From Clostridia bacterium (GTDB lineage Bacteria > Bacillota > Clostridia > TANB77 > CAG-508): a stretch of DNA of 40,814 nucleotides. Shown here one piece after another: positions 27,272 through 36,149 of the stretch. The stretch's first letter is position 1. Every line of letters starts with the position of its first letter. The notes under the pieces are model-generated. The model saw only the letters and a program-made list of their open reading frames with translations. It was not told the origin of the DNA and did no database searches. The translations under genes and the position numbers were made by a program. The stretch lies in contig JAGBEP010000010.1 in NCBI GenBank assembly GCA_017936925.1, forward strand, positions 79,105 to 119,918. The letters are read 5' to 3'.

Positions 27272-27291
27272 TACTTTTGTTTTATAAAAGT
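27272..27291 (+). terminator. Weak hairpin after uvrA
   Basis: TACTTTT (27272-27278) and AAAAGTA (27286-27292) can pair. There is no T run, so termination would be partial. Confidence 0.35.
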
Positions 27292-27323
27292 AATTAAAAT
27301 GTAATCTAGTTATTCTATTTTAG

Positions 27324-27332
27324 TGATATACT
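27324..27332 (+). promoter_or_regulatory. Extended -10 promoter of the helical-repeat gene
   Basis: TGATATACT, 31 bases before ATG 27364, without a recognisable -35. Confidence 0.45.
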
Positions 27333-27363
27333 ATTTTTGAAGTATTAAATGGAGTAATTAGGT

Positions 27364-28326
27364 ATGAATTTCTTTGAAAAAATAAAAAGAATATTTATAA
27401 AAGATAAAGTAAAAGCGTTACCAGCAGAATCAACAGATATATCAAAAATTGTTTTGCTTGCTACTCGTGAACGTGATCCAGAGAATGTTTTAGATATTTT
27501 GCATAATCATGCATATGCTATGAAATCATCTGATATTGTACAGATAATTGGTCATATGCCTATGAAATCTAGAATGAGTGCTATTATTGTTTCAAATAAA
27601 TATATTACACCTTATGATCTTGCTGAGTTTGCTTTAAAGAAATTAGATTATTTAGGAAAAATAGATGTTCTAGAAAAGTTTCAGTATAGGTTGGATTTAG
27701 AAGATATTTATCAATTATTTAATAGCCTTCCACCAGATCAAAGGTTGAATGCACTTAGAAAATGTTCTGATAGGTTTGATTCTTTTGGAATTGCAGAAGT
27801 AATTAAAAATTATGTGCCTTTATATGAAAGATTAGATGCGCTTAATATATATCGATTAAAATTAGATGGGTTTTCTAAAGCAACTATTATTCGTAAATTA
27901 GATGGAGAAGGAAAAGTTAAGGCTTTAGAATTATATGCAAAAGAAATTAACCAAAATGATTTAGAAGATATTGTTTGTGAAACTGAAAGTGATAAAATGC
28001 CTGATGTTTTGAATATGGCTTATCATTATTTATCTTGTAATCAAATTGCTGATATTATTAAATATAATATTCCAATAACAAGAAAACTTGAAATGCTTTA
28101 TAAATGTTGTTATAAATTAGATTCTGCTACGATTTCTGATTTGATTAAATTTAGTATTCCAGAAGAAAGTAGAGAAGAAGCTTTAATTGCTCTTCAAAAT
28201 AGAATGGATAAAACGAATGTGGGAGAAGTGTTACAGTTTTGCACAAAGAGTTTGAAAGTTTTGAAAAAGGTACAACATAATCTTTATCCAGAGGATGTAG
28301 AATATTTTAAAAATAGTATAAAATAA
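27364..28326 (+). CDS. Helical-repeat (solenoid) protein with ten ~29-residue units
   Basis: I know no named family for this 320-residue protein, but its build is clear. After a basic start it is divided into about ten units of 28-31 residues: 25-55, 56-84, 85-113, 114-141, 142-170, 171-198, 199-226, 227-255, 256-284 and 285-320. Each unit has the form [D/x]I..ii..lP...R..AL.....LD, for example DIYQLFNSLPPDQRLNALRK and TISDLIKFSIPEESREEALI. That implies two helices per unit and an alpha-solenoid binding surface. No signal peptide, membrane segment or catalytic motif is visible. The unit is shorter than TPR (34), HEAT or Sel1. It is followed by a terminator. Confidence 0.8.
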   Translation: MNFFEKIKRIFIKDKVKALPAESTDISKIVLLATRERDPENVLDILHNHAYAMKSSDIVQIIGHMPMKSRMSAIIVSNKYITPYDLAEFALKKLDYLGKIDVLEKFQYRLDLEDIYQLFNSLPPDQRLNALRKCSDRFDSFGIAEVIKNYVPLYERLDALNIYRLKLDGFSKATIIRKLDGEGKVKALELYAKEINQNDLEDIVCETESDKMPDVLNMAYHYLSCNQIADIIKYNIPITRKLEMLYKCCYKLDSATISDLIKFSIPEESREEALIALQNRMDKTNVGEVLQFCTKSLKVLKKVQHNLYPEDVEYFKNSIK

Positions 28327-28340
28327 GAGATGGTTAAAAG

Positions 28341-28374
28341 AAAGAACCTGAAATTTTAAGATTTCGGGTTCTTT
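28341..28374 (+). terminator. Rho-independent terminator
   Basis: AAAGAACCTGAAAT (28341-28354) pairs with ATTTCGGGTTCTTT (28361-28374) with one G-T wobble and a 6-base loop, after the helical-repeat gene. Confidence 0.75.
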
Positions 28375-28409
28375 ATAGTTCAAAATTAATTTTTGATATA
28401 CTTTAATAA

Positions 28410-28478
28410 TTATTCTTCAGAATTATTATTCTTTGAAGAATTTTTCTTTGTTTGTTTATTTTTCTTTTCTTTACTCAT
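28410..28478 (-). CDS. 22-residue Lys/Asn/Ser-rich small ORF
   Basis: On the - strand, an excellent GGAGGTG site stands 9 bases before ATG 28478. The ORF runs MSKEKKNKQTKK then NSSKNNNSEE and stops at 28410. The peptide is basic at first and acidic at the end, with no hydrophobic residue, so it should be soluble and disordered. It is far below usual gene-calling limits. The strong ribosome site in an otherwise empty gap is the main evidence. Low-complexity AAA/AAT codons are common in this AT-rich DNA, so chance is possible. Confidence 0.5.
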   Translation of the reverse strand: MSKEKKNKQTKKNSSKNNNSEE

Positions 28479-28552
28479 AAATAAAACACCTCCAGAGATT
28501 TTTTAGCTGATTGCTTTGTATGAATATATTTTTTCATTTTTGTTTAAAATTA

Positions 28553-28581
28553 TTCATCTTTATCAAAAAATGTAGTATAAT
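28553..28581 (+). promoter_or_regulatory. Promoter of the cmk-like/murD unit
   Basis: Perfect TATAAT (28576-28581), 17 bases after a partial -35, TTCATC (28553-28558), and 42 bases before ATG 28623. Confidence 0.5.
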
Positions 28582-28622
28582 ATTTTTGTTAAGTGAGAAT
28601 ACAATAAAAAATTGGAGGAACA

Positions 28623-29306
28623 ATGAACGAAAATATAGTTATAGGAATAGAGGGATTAGTTGGAACCGGAAAGACGTCAATTTGTAGAGAACTTTTAAAA
28701 TATATTCCAAATTCAATTGTTTTGCATGGCGGAAATATTTATAGAGCGATTACGTATCAAATTATACAAGAGCAGATTCCTTTTGAAAAAATGTATTCTG
28801 TTGATTTAAAAAAACTTTTTGAAGAATTTGAAATATCAATTGAAATAGAAAATAGAGAAAGTGTTGTTTATGCTCATGGAAAAAAAGTTAAAGAAGAAGA
28901 TTTACAGTCTTTAGAAAATTCTATGGCAGTTTCTAAGATTTCTAATATTGCAAGTAATGGAAATGCATATAAAGTTCTTAGAGAATATATTAATATGTAT
29001 AAGAAAAAATATAATGTAATTTTCTCTGGTAGAGATACTATGAATATTTATCCTGATCTTGATTATCATTTTTTTATAACTGCTGATTTAGACAAAAGAG
29101 TAAAATTAAAGACTTTACAATATGGCAAAGATGTGAATAAAAAAGAAGTTAGAGATAATATTTTAAAAAGAGATGAATTGCAAGAAAAATCAGGTTATTA
29201 CCAAACATATGAAAATACTATAATTATAGATGTATCTGATGCTGAAAGTATAGAAGAGTCAACAAAAAAAGTGTTAGAGAATATAATAGCTGATAGAAAG
29301 GATTAA
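28623..29306 (+). CDS. Cytidylate-kinase-like protein (divergent)
   Basis: It is a 227-residue P-loop kinase: Walker A GLVGTGKTS (11-19), then LHGGNIYRAIT where CMP kinases have DTGAMYRA(I/V)T, then FSGRDTMNIYPDLDYHFFITAD matching the family's GRDIGT..P.A..K.FLTA block. A lid-like KRDELQEKSGYY resembles the R(D/x)..D..R segment. CMP kinase makes (d)CDP from (d)CMP. The substrate loop is altered, so another nucleotide or a non-nucleotide phosphate acceptor is possible. It is 6 bases from murD and likely co-transcribed. Confidence 0.78.
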   Translation: MNENIVIGIEGLVGTGKTSICRELLKYIPNSIVLHGGNIYRAITYQIIQEQIPFEKMYSVDLKKLFEEFEISIEIENRESVVYAHGKKVKEEDLQSLENSMAVSKISNIASNGNAYKVLREYINMYKKKYNVIFSGRDTMNIYPDLDYHFFITADLDKRVKLKTLQYGKDVNKKEVRDNILKRDELQEKSGYYQTYENTIIIDVSDAESIEESTKKVLENIIADRKD

Positions 29307-29312
29307 TTTTTT

Positions 29313-30722
29313 ATGAAATTTGTAAATGAAAAATTAAATGAATTCAATGAATATTTAAATGGTAGAAAGGTTGCTATTATTGGGCTTGGAGTTAGTAATA
29401 TTCCTTTAATAGATTATATGAGAAAATATAAAGCTCAAGTTACAGTTTTTGATAACAGAACTATTGATGATATAGATAAATCTGTTATGGATAAAATTGT
29501 TAGTTATGGAATGAAGTTTTCACTTGGACATGATTGTTTATCTATGCTAAAAGGCTTTGATTTGATTTTTCGATCACCAAGTTGTTTGCCTAACAGAGAA
29601 GAACTAGTAGCTGAAACAGAAAGAGGAGCAATTGTAACTACTGAAATTGAAATGCTTTTAGAACTATGTCCATGTAAAACTATTGGAATTACAGGAAGTG
29701 ATGGAAAAACTACTACTACAACACTTACATATGAAATTTTAAAAGCTAAAGGATATAATGTTTTTTTAGGTGGGAATATAGGAATACCTTTGTTTACTAA
29801 GGTTGAGGAGATGCTACCAGAAGATATTGTTGTTTTAGAAATGAGCAGTTTTCAACTTATGAATATGAAAATCAGCCCTAATATAGCGGTAGTGACAAAT
29901 GTCACACCAAATCATTTAGATTATCATACTGATTTAGAGGAATATACTGAAGCAAAAAAAGAAATTTTTAAACATCAATTAGAAGATGATATATTGATTT
30001 TAAATTATGATAATCTTGTGACTAGAGAATTTGCAAAAGAAGCAAAAGGAAAGGTTATATTCTTTAGTGATCAAGAACGACTTGATAATGGTTATATAGT
30101 AGATGAGGGAACTATAAAATTTTGTGAAAACAAACTTAGAAAACACATATTAAATGTTAAAGATGTAGCTTTGATTGGAAAACATAATTATCAGAATATT
30201 TGTGCTGCTTTAGCTGCTACTAGAACTTTAGTTGATGAAATGACAGCAAAGAAAGTAGTTACAGAATTTGAAGGTGTTCATCATAGATTAGAACTAGTAA
30301 AGAAGACATCTAATGGGGTTAAATGGTATAATGATTCTGCTAGTTCTACTCCAACTAGAACTATATCTGGAATTAAATCTTTTGGTAAAAAAGTTATATT
30401 AATAGCCGGTGGTTATGATAAAAATTTAGATTATACTCCTATTGCAAAGCCAATAGTTGATGGAGTTAAAGCTTTAATTTTAATGGGGGCAACTAAGAAA
30501 AAAATTTATAATGCTGTAACTTCTGAACTTAACAAACAAGGTAAAGAAATGGATATATATGAAGCTTTATCATTAGAAGAGGCAATTGAAATTGCAGATG
30601 AAGTTTCTAAAAAGGATGATGTAGTTTTGTTTTCACCTGCTAGTGCTAGTTTTGATATGTTTAAGAATGCATATGATAGAGGAGATAAATTTAGAGCGGC
30701 AGTTAGAAGAAAGGTAAATTAG
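29313..30722 (+). CDS. murD: UDP-N-acetylmuramoyl-L-alanine--D-glutamate ligase
   Basis: MurD adds D-glutamate to UDP-MurNAc-L-Ala in the cytoplasmic part of peptidoglycan synthesis. A Rossmann-like N-terminal domain (IIGLGVSN) is followed by the Mur ligase ATP loop GITGSDGKTTT (125-135), the central EMSSFQLMN and VTPNHLDYH blocks, and the C-terminal segment WYNDSASSTPTRT. The length of 469 residues is normal. AAAGGA lies about 11 bases upstream of ATG 29313. It is separated from the usual division/cell-wall cluster. Confidence 0.96.
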   Translation: MKFVNEKLNEFNEYLNGRKVAIIGLGVSNIPLIDYMRKYKAQVTVFDNRTIDDIDKSVMDKIVSYGMKFSLGHDCLSMLKGFDLIFRSPSCLPNREELVAETERGAIVTTEIEMLLELCPCKTIGITGSDGKTTTTTLTYEILKAKGYNVFLGGNIGIPLFTKVEEMLPEDIVVLEMSSFQLMNMKISPNIAVVTNVTPNHLDYHTDLEEYTEAKKEIFKHQLEDDILILNYDNLVTREFAKEAKGKVIFFSDQERLDNGYIVDEGTIKFCENKLRKHILNVKDVALIGKHNYQNICAALAATRTLVDEMTAKKVVTEFEGVHHRLELVKKTSNGVKWYNDSASSTPTRTISGIKSFGKKVILIAGGYDKNLDYTPIAKPIVDGVKALILMGATKKKIYNAVTSELNKQGKEMDIYEALSLEEAIEIADEVSKKDDVVLFSPASASFDMFKNAYDRGDKFRAAVRRKVN

Positions 30723-30732
30723 TGAGATTAGT

Positions 30733-30767
30733 AAAAAAAGGTTTTAGTTTTTCTAAAATCTTTTTTT
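30733..30767 (+). terminator. Rho-independent terminator after murD
   Basis: A 15-bp stem (30733-30747 with 30753-30767, one G-T wobble), a TTTTT loop, and an A run before and a T run after. Confidence 0.8.
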
Positions 30768-30780
30768 ATATATTATTTTC

Positions 30781-30809
30781 TAGACGGCCTTCTTAAAATG
30801 TGATATAAT
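30781..30809 (+). promoter_or_regulatory. Promoter with extended -10
   Basis: TAGACG (30781-30786), 17 bases, TGATATAAT ending at 30809. The ~80-base leader contains a small GGTC-TAAT-GACC hairpin (30841-30852) and matches no riboswitch I know. Confidence 0.65.
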
Positions 30810-30896
30810 AAACTCCATTTCATTTATCGAAACACAATCGGGTCTAATGACCTGTTCATCTATAGATATTTACAACATTATAGGAGGTGTTCTAGA

Positions 30897-31304
30897 ATGA
30901 AGGAACGGAATTGGTTTGTAACTAATTGGAAGGAGATTTTGAAAGCAATTGCTTTGCTAGTAGTAATAATTGGAGCTTTTGTTTTTGGAAAGTATGTTTT
31001 GAAAGTTTCTTTTTCGGTTAAATGGAAACTATGGTTGGCAGTTGTTTTAGGTGAGCTTTCATATCTCTATTCAGTAACTTTTTTGGTTGCAGGAGTTTTT
31101 GCTGCACTAGGAGGTTTTGATGAGAAACATAGAGTCAGCTTGGCTGGCTTGGGGACTGCAATTGTTCTTGTTGGAGTAGCGACTATAATTCAGCTTGCTT
31201 TTTGGGGTGTGGTATTGTCGTGTACTAAAGCTTTGATTGCAATTGCTGTGACTTTAGTGATTGTTTCTATTCCGATAGTATGTTTCCTTTTGAGAAGGTT
31301 ATAG
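30897..31304 (+). CDS. Multi-pass membrane protein, unknown
   Basis: It is a 135-residue protein with four predicted membrane segments (about 14-34, 44-68, 82-108 and 110-131), a short charged N-terminus and the tail LRRL. The charged loop GFDEKHR separates segments two and three. AGGAGGTG precedes ATG 30897 by a good distance. It has its own promoter and a 13-bp hairpin terminator, so it is an independent unit. I do not recognise the family and context gives no role. Confidence 0.75.
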   Translation: MKERNWFVTNWKEILKAIALLVVIIGAFVFGKYVLKVSFSVKWKLWLAVVLGELSYLYSVTFLVAGVFAALGGFDEKHRVSLAGLGTAIVLVGVATIIQLAFWGVVLSCTKALIAIAVTLVIVSIPIVCFLLRRL

Positions 31305-31320
31305 TTAGAAATTTCGTGGG

Positions 31321-31356
31321 AAAAGGTCAACTTTCAGTTTTGGAAGTTGACCTTTT
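31321..31356 (+). terminator. Rho-independent terminator
   Basis: AAAAGGTCAACTT (31321-31333) and AAGTTGACCTTTT (31344-31356) form a perfect 13-bp stem with a 10-base loop; a T/G-rich tail follows. Confidence 0.8.
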
Positions 31357-31445
31357 GTGTTTATATTTACAAAGAAAGTTTAAATTTAAGATGTTTACGA
31401 ATACTTTTTTGAAAAAATATTATACTACTTTTAAGAGGTACTAGA

Positions 31446-32522
31446 ATGCTTGATATTCTTAAAAATTTGTTGAAATATAAAAAAACTTTATATGTTCTTC
31501 TTTTAGTTGGTGCTGTTTTTCTTGTATTAAAAATGGCATGTTTTTTTATGCCATTTTTTATAGCTTTAATAATTGCAACTTTGATGGAACCTTTTATTAA
31601 ATTAATTTGTAGAAAAACTAAATTAGTTAGAAAATATTCGGCAATAATAGCTTTAATAGTTGTTTTTTCTGTTTTGATTGGAGTAATTGTTATTTCTACT
31701 ATATTGATTACTGCTGAAATTACAAAAATTTTATCTGATTTTTCAAGATTTGGAAATGATATTTTTAAATCTGTAGAGAATGTAAGTAGAGTTTTAAAAT
31801 TAGAAGATGTTAATGTTTCAGATGATGTAAAACAGTTTGTAATAAATATGACGAATGAGGTACTTGGTAAAGGATTGGGATATTTTAAAGATTTTTTGAT
31901 TAATATTTTAAATTTGGCGACGCAGATACCTTCTTTTATTGTTTATTTGATTATTACTATTTTAGCAACATATTTTATAACTACAGATAAAATTTCTTTA
32001 CTTGATGATATAGAACAAAGAGTTCCTAAAAAATGGATAAAAAAGGCTAGTACTCAATTTCAATCAGTTATTAGTGTGCTAGGAAAATTCTTGAAAGCGG
32101 AAATTACGCTTGTTTTTATTTCTTTTTTACTAGTACTTATAGGTTTGTATATTTTTAAGTTTCTGGGAATGAATGTAAAATCACCATTTTTAATTGCTTT
32201 AGGAATAGGTTTTGTTGATTTACTTCCAATATTGGGTTCTGGAACTGTAATGATACCTTGGGGAATTATTTTAATTATAATGGGGGATGTTACATTAGGT
32301 GTTAGTGTACTGGGATTGCTTGTGTTGATTACTGTGGTTAGACAGTTTTTAGAACCAAAAGTTGTTTCAAATAATTTAGGAATACATCCTTTATATACAC
32401 TTATTGCTATGTATATTGGATTTAAAGTTAGTGGTGTGTTAGGGCTTCTAATTGGACCTATTATTTTGATAATAATTATTAATTTTTTAACAGCTTATAT
32501 GAAATATTTTGTTGATGATTAA
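31446..32522 (+). CDS. AI-2E-family transporter (YtvI/PerM-like)
   Basis: It is a 358-residue membrane protein of the AI-2E exporter superfamily. A hydrophobic N-terminal half ends in a soluble helix (about 90-145), followed by the signature GFVDLLPILGSG near 255-266 and VRQFLEPKVVSNNLGIHP near 297-314, both diagnostic. About seven to eight membrane segments are visible. YtvI of spore formers belongs to this family, but relatives also move small molecules or Na+/H+, so the substrate is unknown. The stop overlaps the stop of the convergent gene. Confidence 0.9.
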   Translation: MLDILKNLLKYKKTLYVLLLVGAVFLVLKMACFFMPFFIALIIATLMEPFIKLICRKTKLVRKYSAIIALIVVFSVLIGVIVISTILITAEITKILSDFSRFGNDIFKSVENVSRVLKLEDVNVSDDVKQFVINMTNEVLGKGLGYFKDFLINILNLATQIPSFIVYLIITILATYFITTDKISLLDDIEQRVPKKWIKKASTQFQSVISVLGKFLKAEITLVFISFLLVLIGLYIFKFLGMNVKSPFLIALGIGFVDLLPILGSGTVMIPWGIILIIMGDVTLGVSVLGLLVLITVVRQFLEPKVVSNNLGIHPLYTLIAMYIGFKVSGVLGLLIGPIILIIIINFLTAYMKYFVDD

Positions 32523-33079
32523 TAAATATTGCTTGTTGGAACATAAGTATCTTCTGGTGGATAAACAAATTCATCAGATGGCTTTTGAGTGTTTTCAATG
32601 TTAGTTATTTTTAATATTGGGATATCGCCATTTAGATATCCTTTTTTTATTGTTCCAGTAAGTTTAACCCAAGATAAGTTTTCAAAATCTGATATATTGT
32701 CATATTCGCAAAGAAATCCTACAACGACTGTTTGAGAAGCTTCATTTATTATCATGTTCCTAGCAATTACAAATTGGTTATCATTTAGGTAATCAATTTT
32801 ATAAATGTAACCAGTAAAAGTAATTTCTTTTCCGATATAGTTGTCTAAATTGTCGTGTACTGCTTTTAATGTATTTGTGTATTGTGAAGAAGTAATTTCA
32901 TTAGTAGATGGAATAGTATTAGTATCATTAACAACAAAATTTTCGGATTTAAAATTTTTAATTTTTGAAAAAAGTTTTGATATTGAAAAGGTTAAAAAAA
33001 ATAAACAGACTAAGACAAAAAATGTTAATAAACCTTTTAATAACTTATTTTTGTTAATTTTAAAATTATATATATGCAT
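32519..33079 (-). CDS. Membrane-anchored DUF1980/YcgQ-C-like protein
   Basis: It is a 186-residue protein. One membrane segment (about 14-35) follows a basic start, so the rest is likely extracytoplasmic. After a linker, GKEITFTGYIYK, NQFVIARNMI, VVVGFLCEYD and WVKLTGTIKKGYLNGDIPILK follow the order seen in the C-terminal domain of the YcgQ (TIGR03943/DUF1980) family, ending in a proline-rich VYPPEDTYVP. The usual two-pass N-terminal permease part is missing, and the family's Cys-Cys pair after the ARxxI segment is replaced (MIINEASQ). No YcgR permease lies beside it. The family call is moderately sure. Confidence 0.7.
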   Translation of the reverse strand: MHIYNFKINKNKLLKGLLTFFVLVCLFFLTFSISKLFSKIKNFKSENFVVNDTNTIPSTNEITSSQYTNTLKAVHDNLDNYIGKEITFTGYIYKIDYLNDNQFVIARNMIINEASQTVVVGFLCEYDNISDFENLSWVKLTGTIKKGYLNGDIPILKITNIENTQKPSDEFVYPPEDTYVPTSNIY

Positions 33080-33141
33080 AATTAAAATCCTGCCTTTAAA
33101 TAAATTTATTAAATACTATGAAATAATTTCTATATTATTCC

Positions 33142-33170
33142 TTGCAATGTATAAAAAATAATGATATATT
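33142..33170 (+). promoter_or_regulatory. secA promoter
   Basis: TTGCAA (33142-33147), 17 bases, TATATT (33165-33170), 32 bases before the secA start, with AGGAGG in the leader. Confidence 0.6.
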
Positions 33171-33202
33171 TATCGATAGTTAATAATTAGGAGGCAAAAT
33201 AG

Positions 33203-35959
33203 ATGGGATTATTTAAATCTTATAGTGAAAAAGAAGTAAAGAGAGTTCAACCTATAGTAAATAAAATTAATAGTTTAGAACCTGAAATGGAGAAATTAAC
33301 TGATGCAGAACTAAGAGCTAAAACTGATTATTTTAAAGCACAATTAGCCGATGGAAAAACTTTAGATGATATTTTACCAGAAGCTTTTGCTGTTGTAAGA
33401 GAGGCATCAAAAAGAGTTTTAGAAATGAGACATTTTGATGTACAATTAATTGGTGGTATTATTCTTCATCAAGGTAGAATTGCAGAAATGAAAACTGGTG
33501 AAGGTAAAACATTAGTTGCTACATTGCCAGTATATTTAAATGCCCTTACAGGTAGAGGGGTTCATGTTATTACTGTTAATGATTACCTAGCTAAAAGAGA
33601 TAGTGAATGGATGGGAAAATTGTATAAGTTTTTAGGATTATCTGTTGGATTAAATATATCTAGAATGAATCAACAAGATAAACAAAAAGCTTATGCTTGT
33701 GATATTACTTATGGTACTAATAATGAATATGGATTTGATTATTTGAGAGATAATATGGTTATTCATAAAGAAGATATGGTTCAAAGAGATCTTGCTTATG
33801 CAATTGTCGATGAGATTGATAGTATATTAGTTGATGAGGCTAGAACACCACTTATTATTTCTGGTAGAGGAAATAAATCTTCTGATTTGTATAAAAAAGC
33901 TAATGATTTTGTAAAAAGATTACAGGCAAAGGTTATTGTTGAGGAAGATGTTAAAGATGAAGCTCAACAAGAAGATAACGAAAAATATGATTATATAGTT
34001 GACTTAAAGGCAAAAACAGCTACTTTAACTCAAAAAGGTATAAAAAAGGCTGAAGACTACTTTGGAGTTGAAAACTTTAATGATTTAGATAATACTGATA
34101 TAGTTCATAATGTTAACCAAGCATTAAAAGCTCATGGTGTTATGAAGAAAGATACTGATTATATTGTAAAAGATGGAGAAGTATTAATTGTTGATGAATT
34201 TACAGGAAGAATTATGTATGGAAGAAGATATAATGCTGGATTACACCAAGCAATTGAAGCTAAAGAAGGTGTAAAAATTGCAGATGAACAAAAAACTTTA
34301 GCTAATATCACATTCCAAAATTATTTCAGAATGTATGAGAAATTAGCTGGTATGACAGGTACTGCAAAAACAGAAGAGGAAGAATTCAGAGAGATTTATA
34401 ATTTAGATGTTGTTTGTATTCCTACTAATTTACCAGTTGCTAGAAAAGACTTAAGTGATATTATATATAAAAATGAAAAAGTAAAATTTGATGCTGTTGT
34501 TGAGGATATCAAAAAATCACATGAAAAAGGTCAACCAGTTCTAGTTGGTACTGTTTCAATTGATAAATCTGAAAGATTAAGTAAATTACTAAAAAAAGCG
34601 GGAGTTCCTCATGAAGTATTGAATGCTAAATTCCATGAAAAAGAAGCTGAAATTATAGCTCAAGCAGGTAAATATGGTGCTGTTACTATTGCTACCAACA
34701 TGGCTGGTCGTGGTACAGATATTATGCTTGGTGGTAACACTGAATATATGGCTAAACAAGAAATGAAAAGACAAGGTTATACAAATGATCTTATCAATCA
34801 AGCTTCTGCACATAACGAAACTAAAGATGAAAAAGTTTTAGAAGCTAGAAAGAAATTTAATGACTTAGAAGAAAAATATAAGAAAGAAATAAAAGAAGAA
34901 AAAGAGAAAGTTATTGCAGCTGGAGGTCTTAAAATAATTGGTACAGAAAGACATGAATCTCGAAGAATTGATAACCAGCTACGTGGACGTAGTGGACGTC
35001 AAGGAGATCCTGGAGAATCAATTTTCTATATTGCTTTAGATGATGACTTAATGAAAATATTTGGTGGTGATAAAGTTACTGCTGTATATAATGCATTAGG
35101 TGCTGAAGAAAATATGCCAATTCAATTTAAGCCAATTTCTAAGGCTGTTGAAACTGCTCAAAAGAAAGTTGAGAGTAGAAACTTCTCAATCAGAAAACAT
35201 GTACTTAGCTATGATGATGTTATGAATACTCAAAGAGAGATTATATATGGTCAAAGAAGAGAAGTATTAAATGGTGAAGATGTTACAGAATCAATTAAAA
35301 ATATGATTAGAGAAGCGTGTGAGTTAATCGTTGATACTTATAGAAACGAACTTGAGGAAAAAAATCCAGACACAAGTGCTTTATTACTTGAAATACAAAC
35401 TGGATTAAATATTAAAGAAGTTGAAGCTTTAAATAAAGAGAATCCAGATGCTGATGAAATATTAGCTGAAATAACAGAAAAAGCGTTAGCAACTTATGAA
35501 GCAAAATGCAAAGAAATAGGAGAAGATGCTTTTAAAGAGCTTCAAAGAATTGTTTTGTTAAAAGTTGTTGATGAAAAATGGATGGATCATATTGATGAGA
35601 TGGATGAACTAAAAAATGGTATTGGGCTTCGTGCTTATGGACAAAAGGATCCAGTTATTCAGTATCAAATTGATGGTTCTGATATGTTTGAAGAAATGGT
35701 TAGTAATATTAAACTAGAGGTAACTAAAATCTTAATGTGCATTAAGAAAAGAGAAGGGTATGAAAGAAAAAGCACAGTTAAAGTAACTGGAGAAGGAAGA
35801 GAAGATATAGATGCTATGATTAATCCTGAACTTGCTGGAGAAGAAAAGAAAAAGGTTAAAGCACCAATAGTTAATGAAGGACCTAAGGTTGGTAGAAATG
35901 ATTTATGTCCATGTGGAAGTGGTAAGAAATATAAAAACTGTTGCGGAAAAAATCAATAA
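33203..35959 (+). CDS. secA: Preprotein translocase ATPase SecA
   Basis: SecA drives secretory proteins through SecYEG using ATP. Walker A MKTGEGKT (97-103), the DEAD-type [16 protein letters not shown], the [10 protein letters not shown] and [13 protein letters not shown] helicase blocks, the wing domain and a C-terminal zinc-binding [13 protein letters not shown] (Cys902, 904, 913, 914) are all present. At 918 residues it is full length. It would export the lysozyme and the sortase substrate of this window. It is transcribed alone, with a hairpin downstream. Confidence 0.98.
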   Translation: MGLFKSYSEKEVKRVQPIVNKINSLEPEMEKLTDAELRAKTDYFKAQLADGKTLDDILPEAFAVVREASKRVLEMRHFDVQLIGGIILHQGRIAEMKTGEGKTLVATLPVYLNALTGRGVHVITVNDYLAKRDSEWMGKLYKFLGLSVGLNISRMNQQDKQKAYACDITYGTNNEYGFDYLRDNMVIHKEDMVQRDLAYAIVDEIDSILVDEARTPLIISGRGNKSSDLYKKANDFVKRLQAKVIVEEDVKDEAQQEDNEKYDYIVDLKAKTATLTQKGIKKAEDYFGVENFNDLDNTDIVHNVNQALKAHGVMKKDTDYIVKDGEVLIVDEFTGRIMYGRRYNAGLHQAIEAKEGVKIADEQKTLANITFQNYFRMYEKLAGMTGTAKTEEEEFREIYNLDVVCIPTNLPVARKDLSDIIYKNEKVKFDAVVEDIKKSHEKGQPVLVGTVSIDKSERLSKLLKKAGVPHEVLNAKFHEKEAEIIAQAGKYGAVTIATNMAGRGTDIMLGGNTEYMAKQEMKRQGYTNDLINQASAHNETKDEKVLEARKKFNDLEEKYKKEIKEEKEKVIAAGGLKIIGTERHESRRIDNQLRGRSGRQGDPGESIFYIALDDDLMKIFGGDKVTAVYNALGAEENMPIQFKPISKAVETAQKKVESRNFSIRKHVLSYDDVMNTQREIIYGQRREVLNGEDVTESIKNMIREACELIVDTYRNELEEKNPDTSALLLEIQTGLNIKEVEALNKENPDADEILAEITEKALATYEAKCKEIGEDAFKELQRIVLLKVVDEKWMDHIDEMDELKNGIGLRAYGQKDPVIQYQIDGSDMFEEMVSNIKLEVTKILMCIKKREGYERKSTVKVTGEGREDIDAMINPELAGEEKKKVKAPIVNEGPKVGRNDLCPCGSGKKYKNCCGKNQ

Positions 35960-36031
35960 TATAATATTGTCAATGGTTTGAAAATAACATAATTTAATTT
36001 ATCTACTGAATTTATAAAAAATAAATAAATT

Positions 36032-36061
36032 TTGAATGAATACAGAGTGTTAACCTATAAT
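36032..36061 (+). promoter_or_regulatory. Possible promoter inside the hairpin
   Basis: TTGAAT (36032-36037), an 18-base spacer, TATAAT (36056-36061). The inverted-repeat arms flank the -10, as an autoregulatory operator for the regulator at 36150 would. Confidence 0.4.
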
Positions 36062-36079
36062 AATGTGTTGACACTCTGT
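36042..36079. terminator. Terminator of secA, or operator over the next promoter
   Basis: ACAGAGTGTTAAC (36042-36054) and GTTGACACTCTGT (36067-36079) pair with one wobble over a 12-base loop, and GTTTTAATTT follows. The loop contains a perfect TATAAT (36056-36061), so it may also work as DNA. Confidence 0.65.
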
Positions 36080-36149
36080 GTTTTAATTTATGGTGATATT
36101 GATAATAAATTATTAAAGGTATGTAAAAAATATTGTAAAATTCTGCTAA

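Noticed and set aside
30810..30896. Riboswitch in the leader of the membrane-protein gene
   Set aside because: There is only a 4-bp hairpin (GGTC-TAAT-GACC) and no conserved aptamer core that I recognise.
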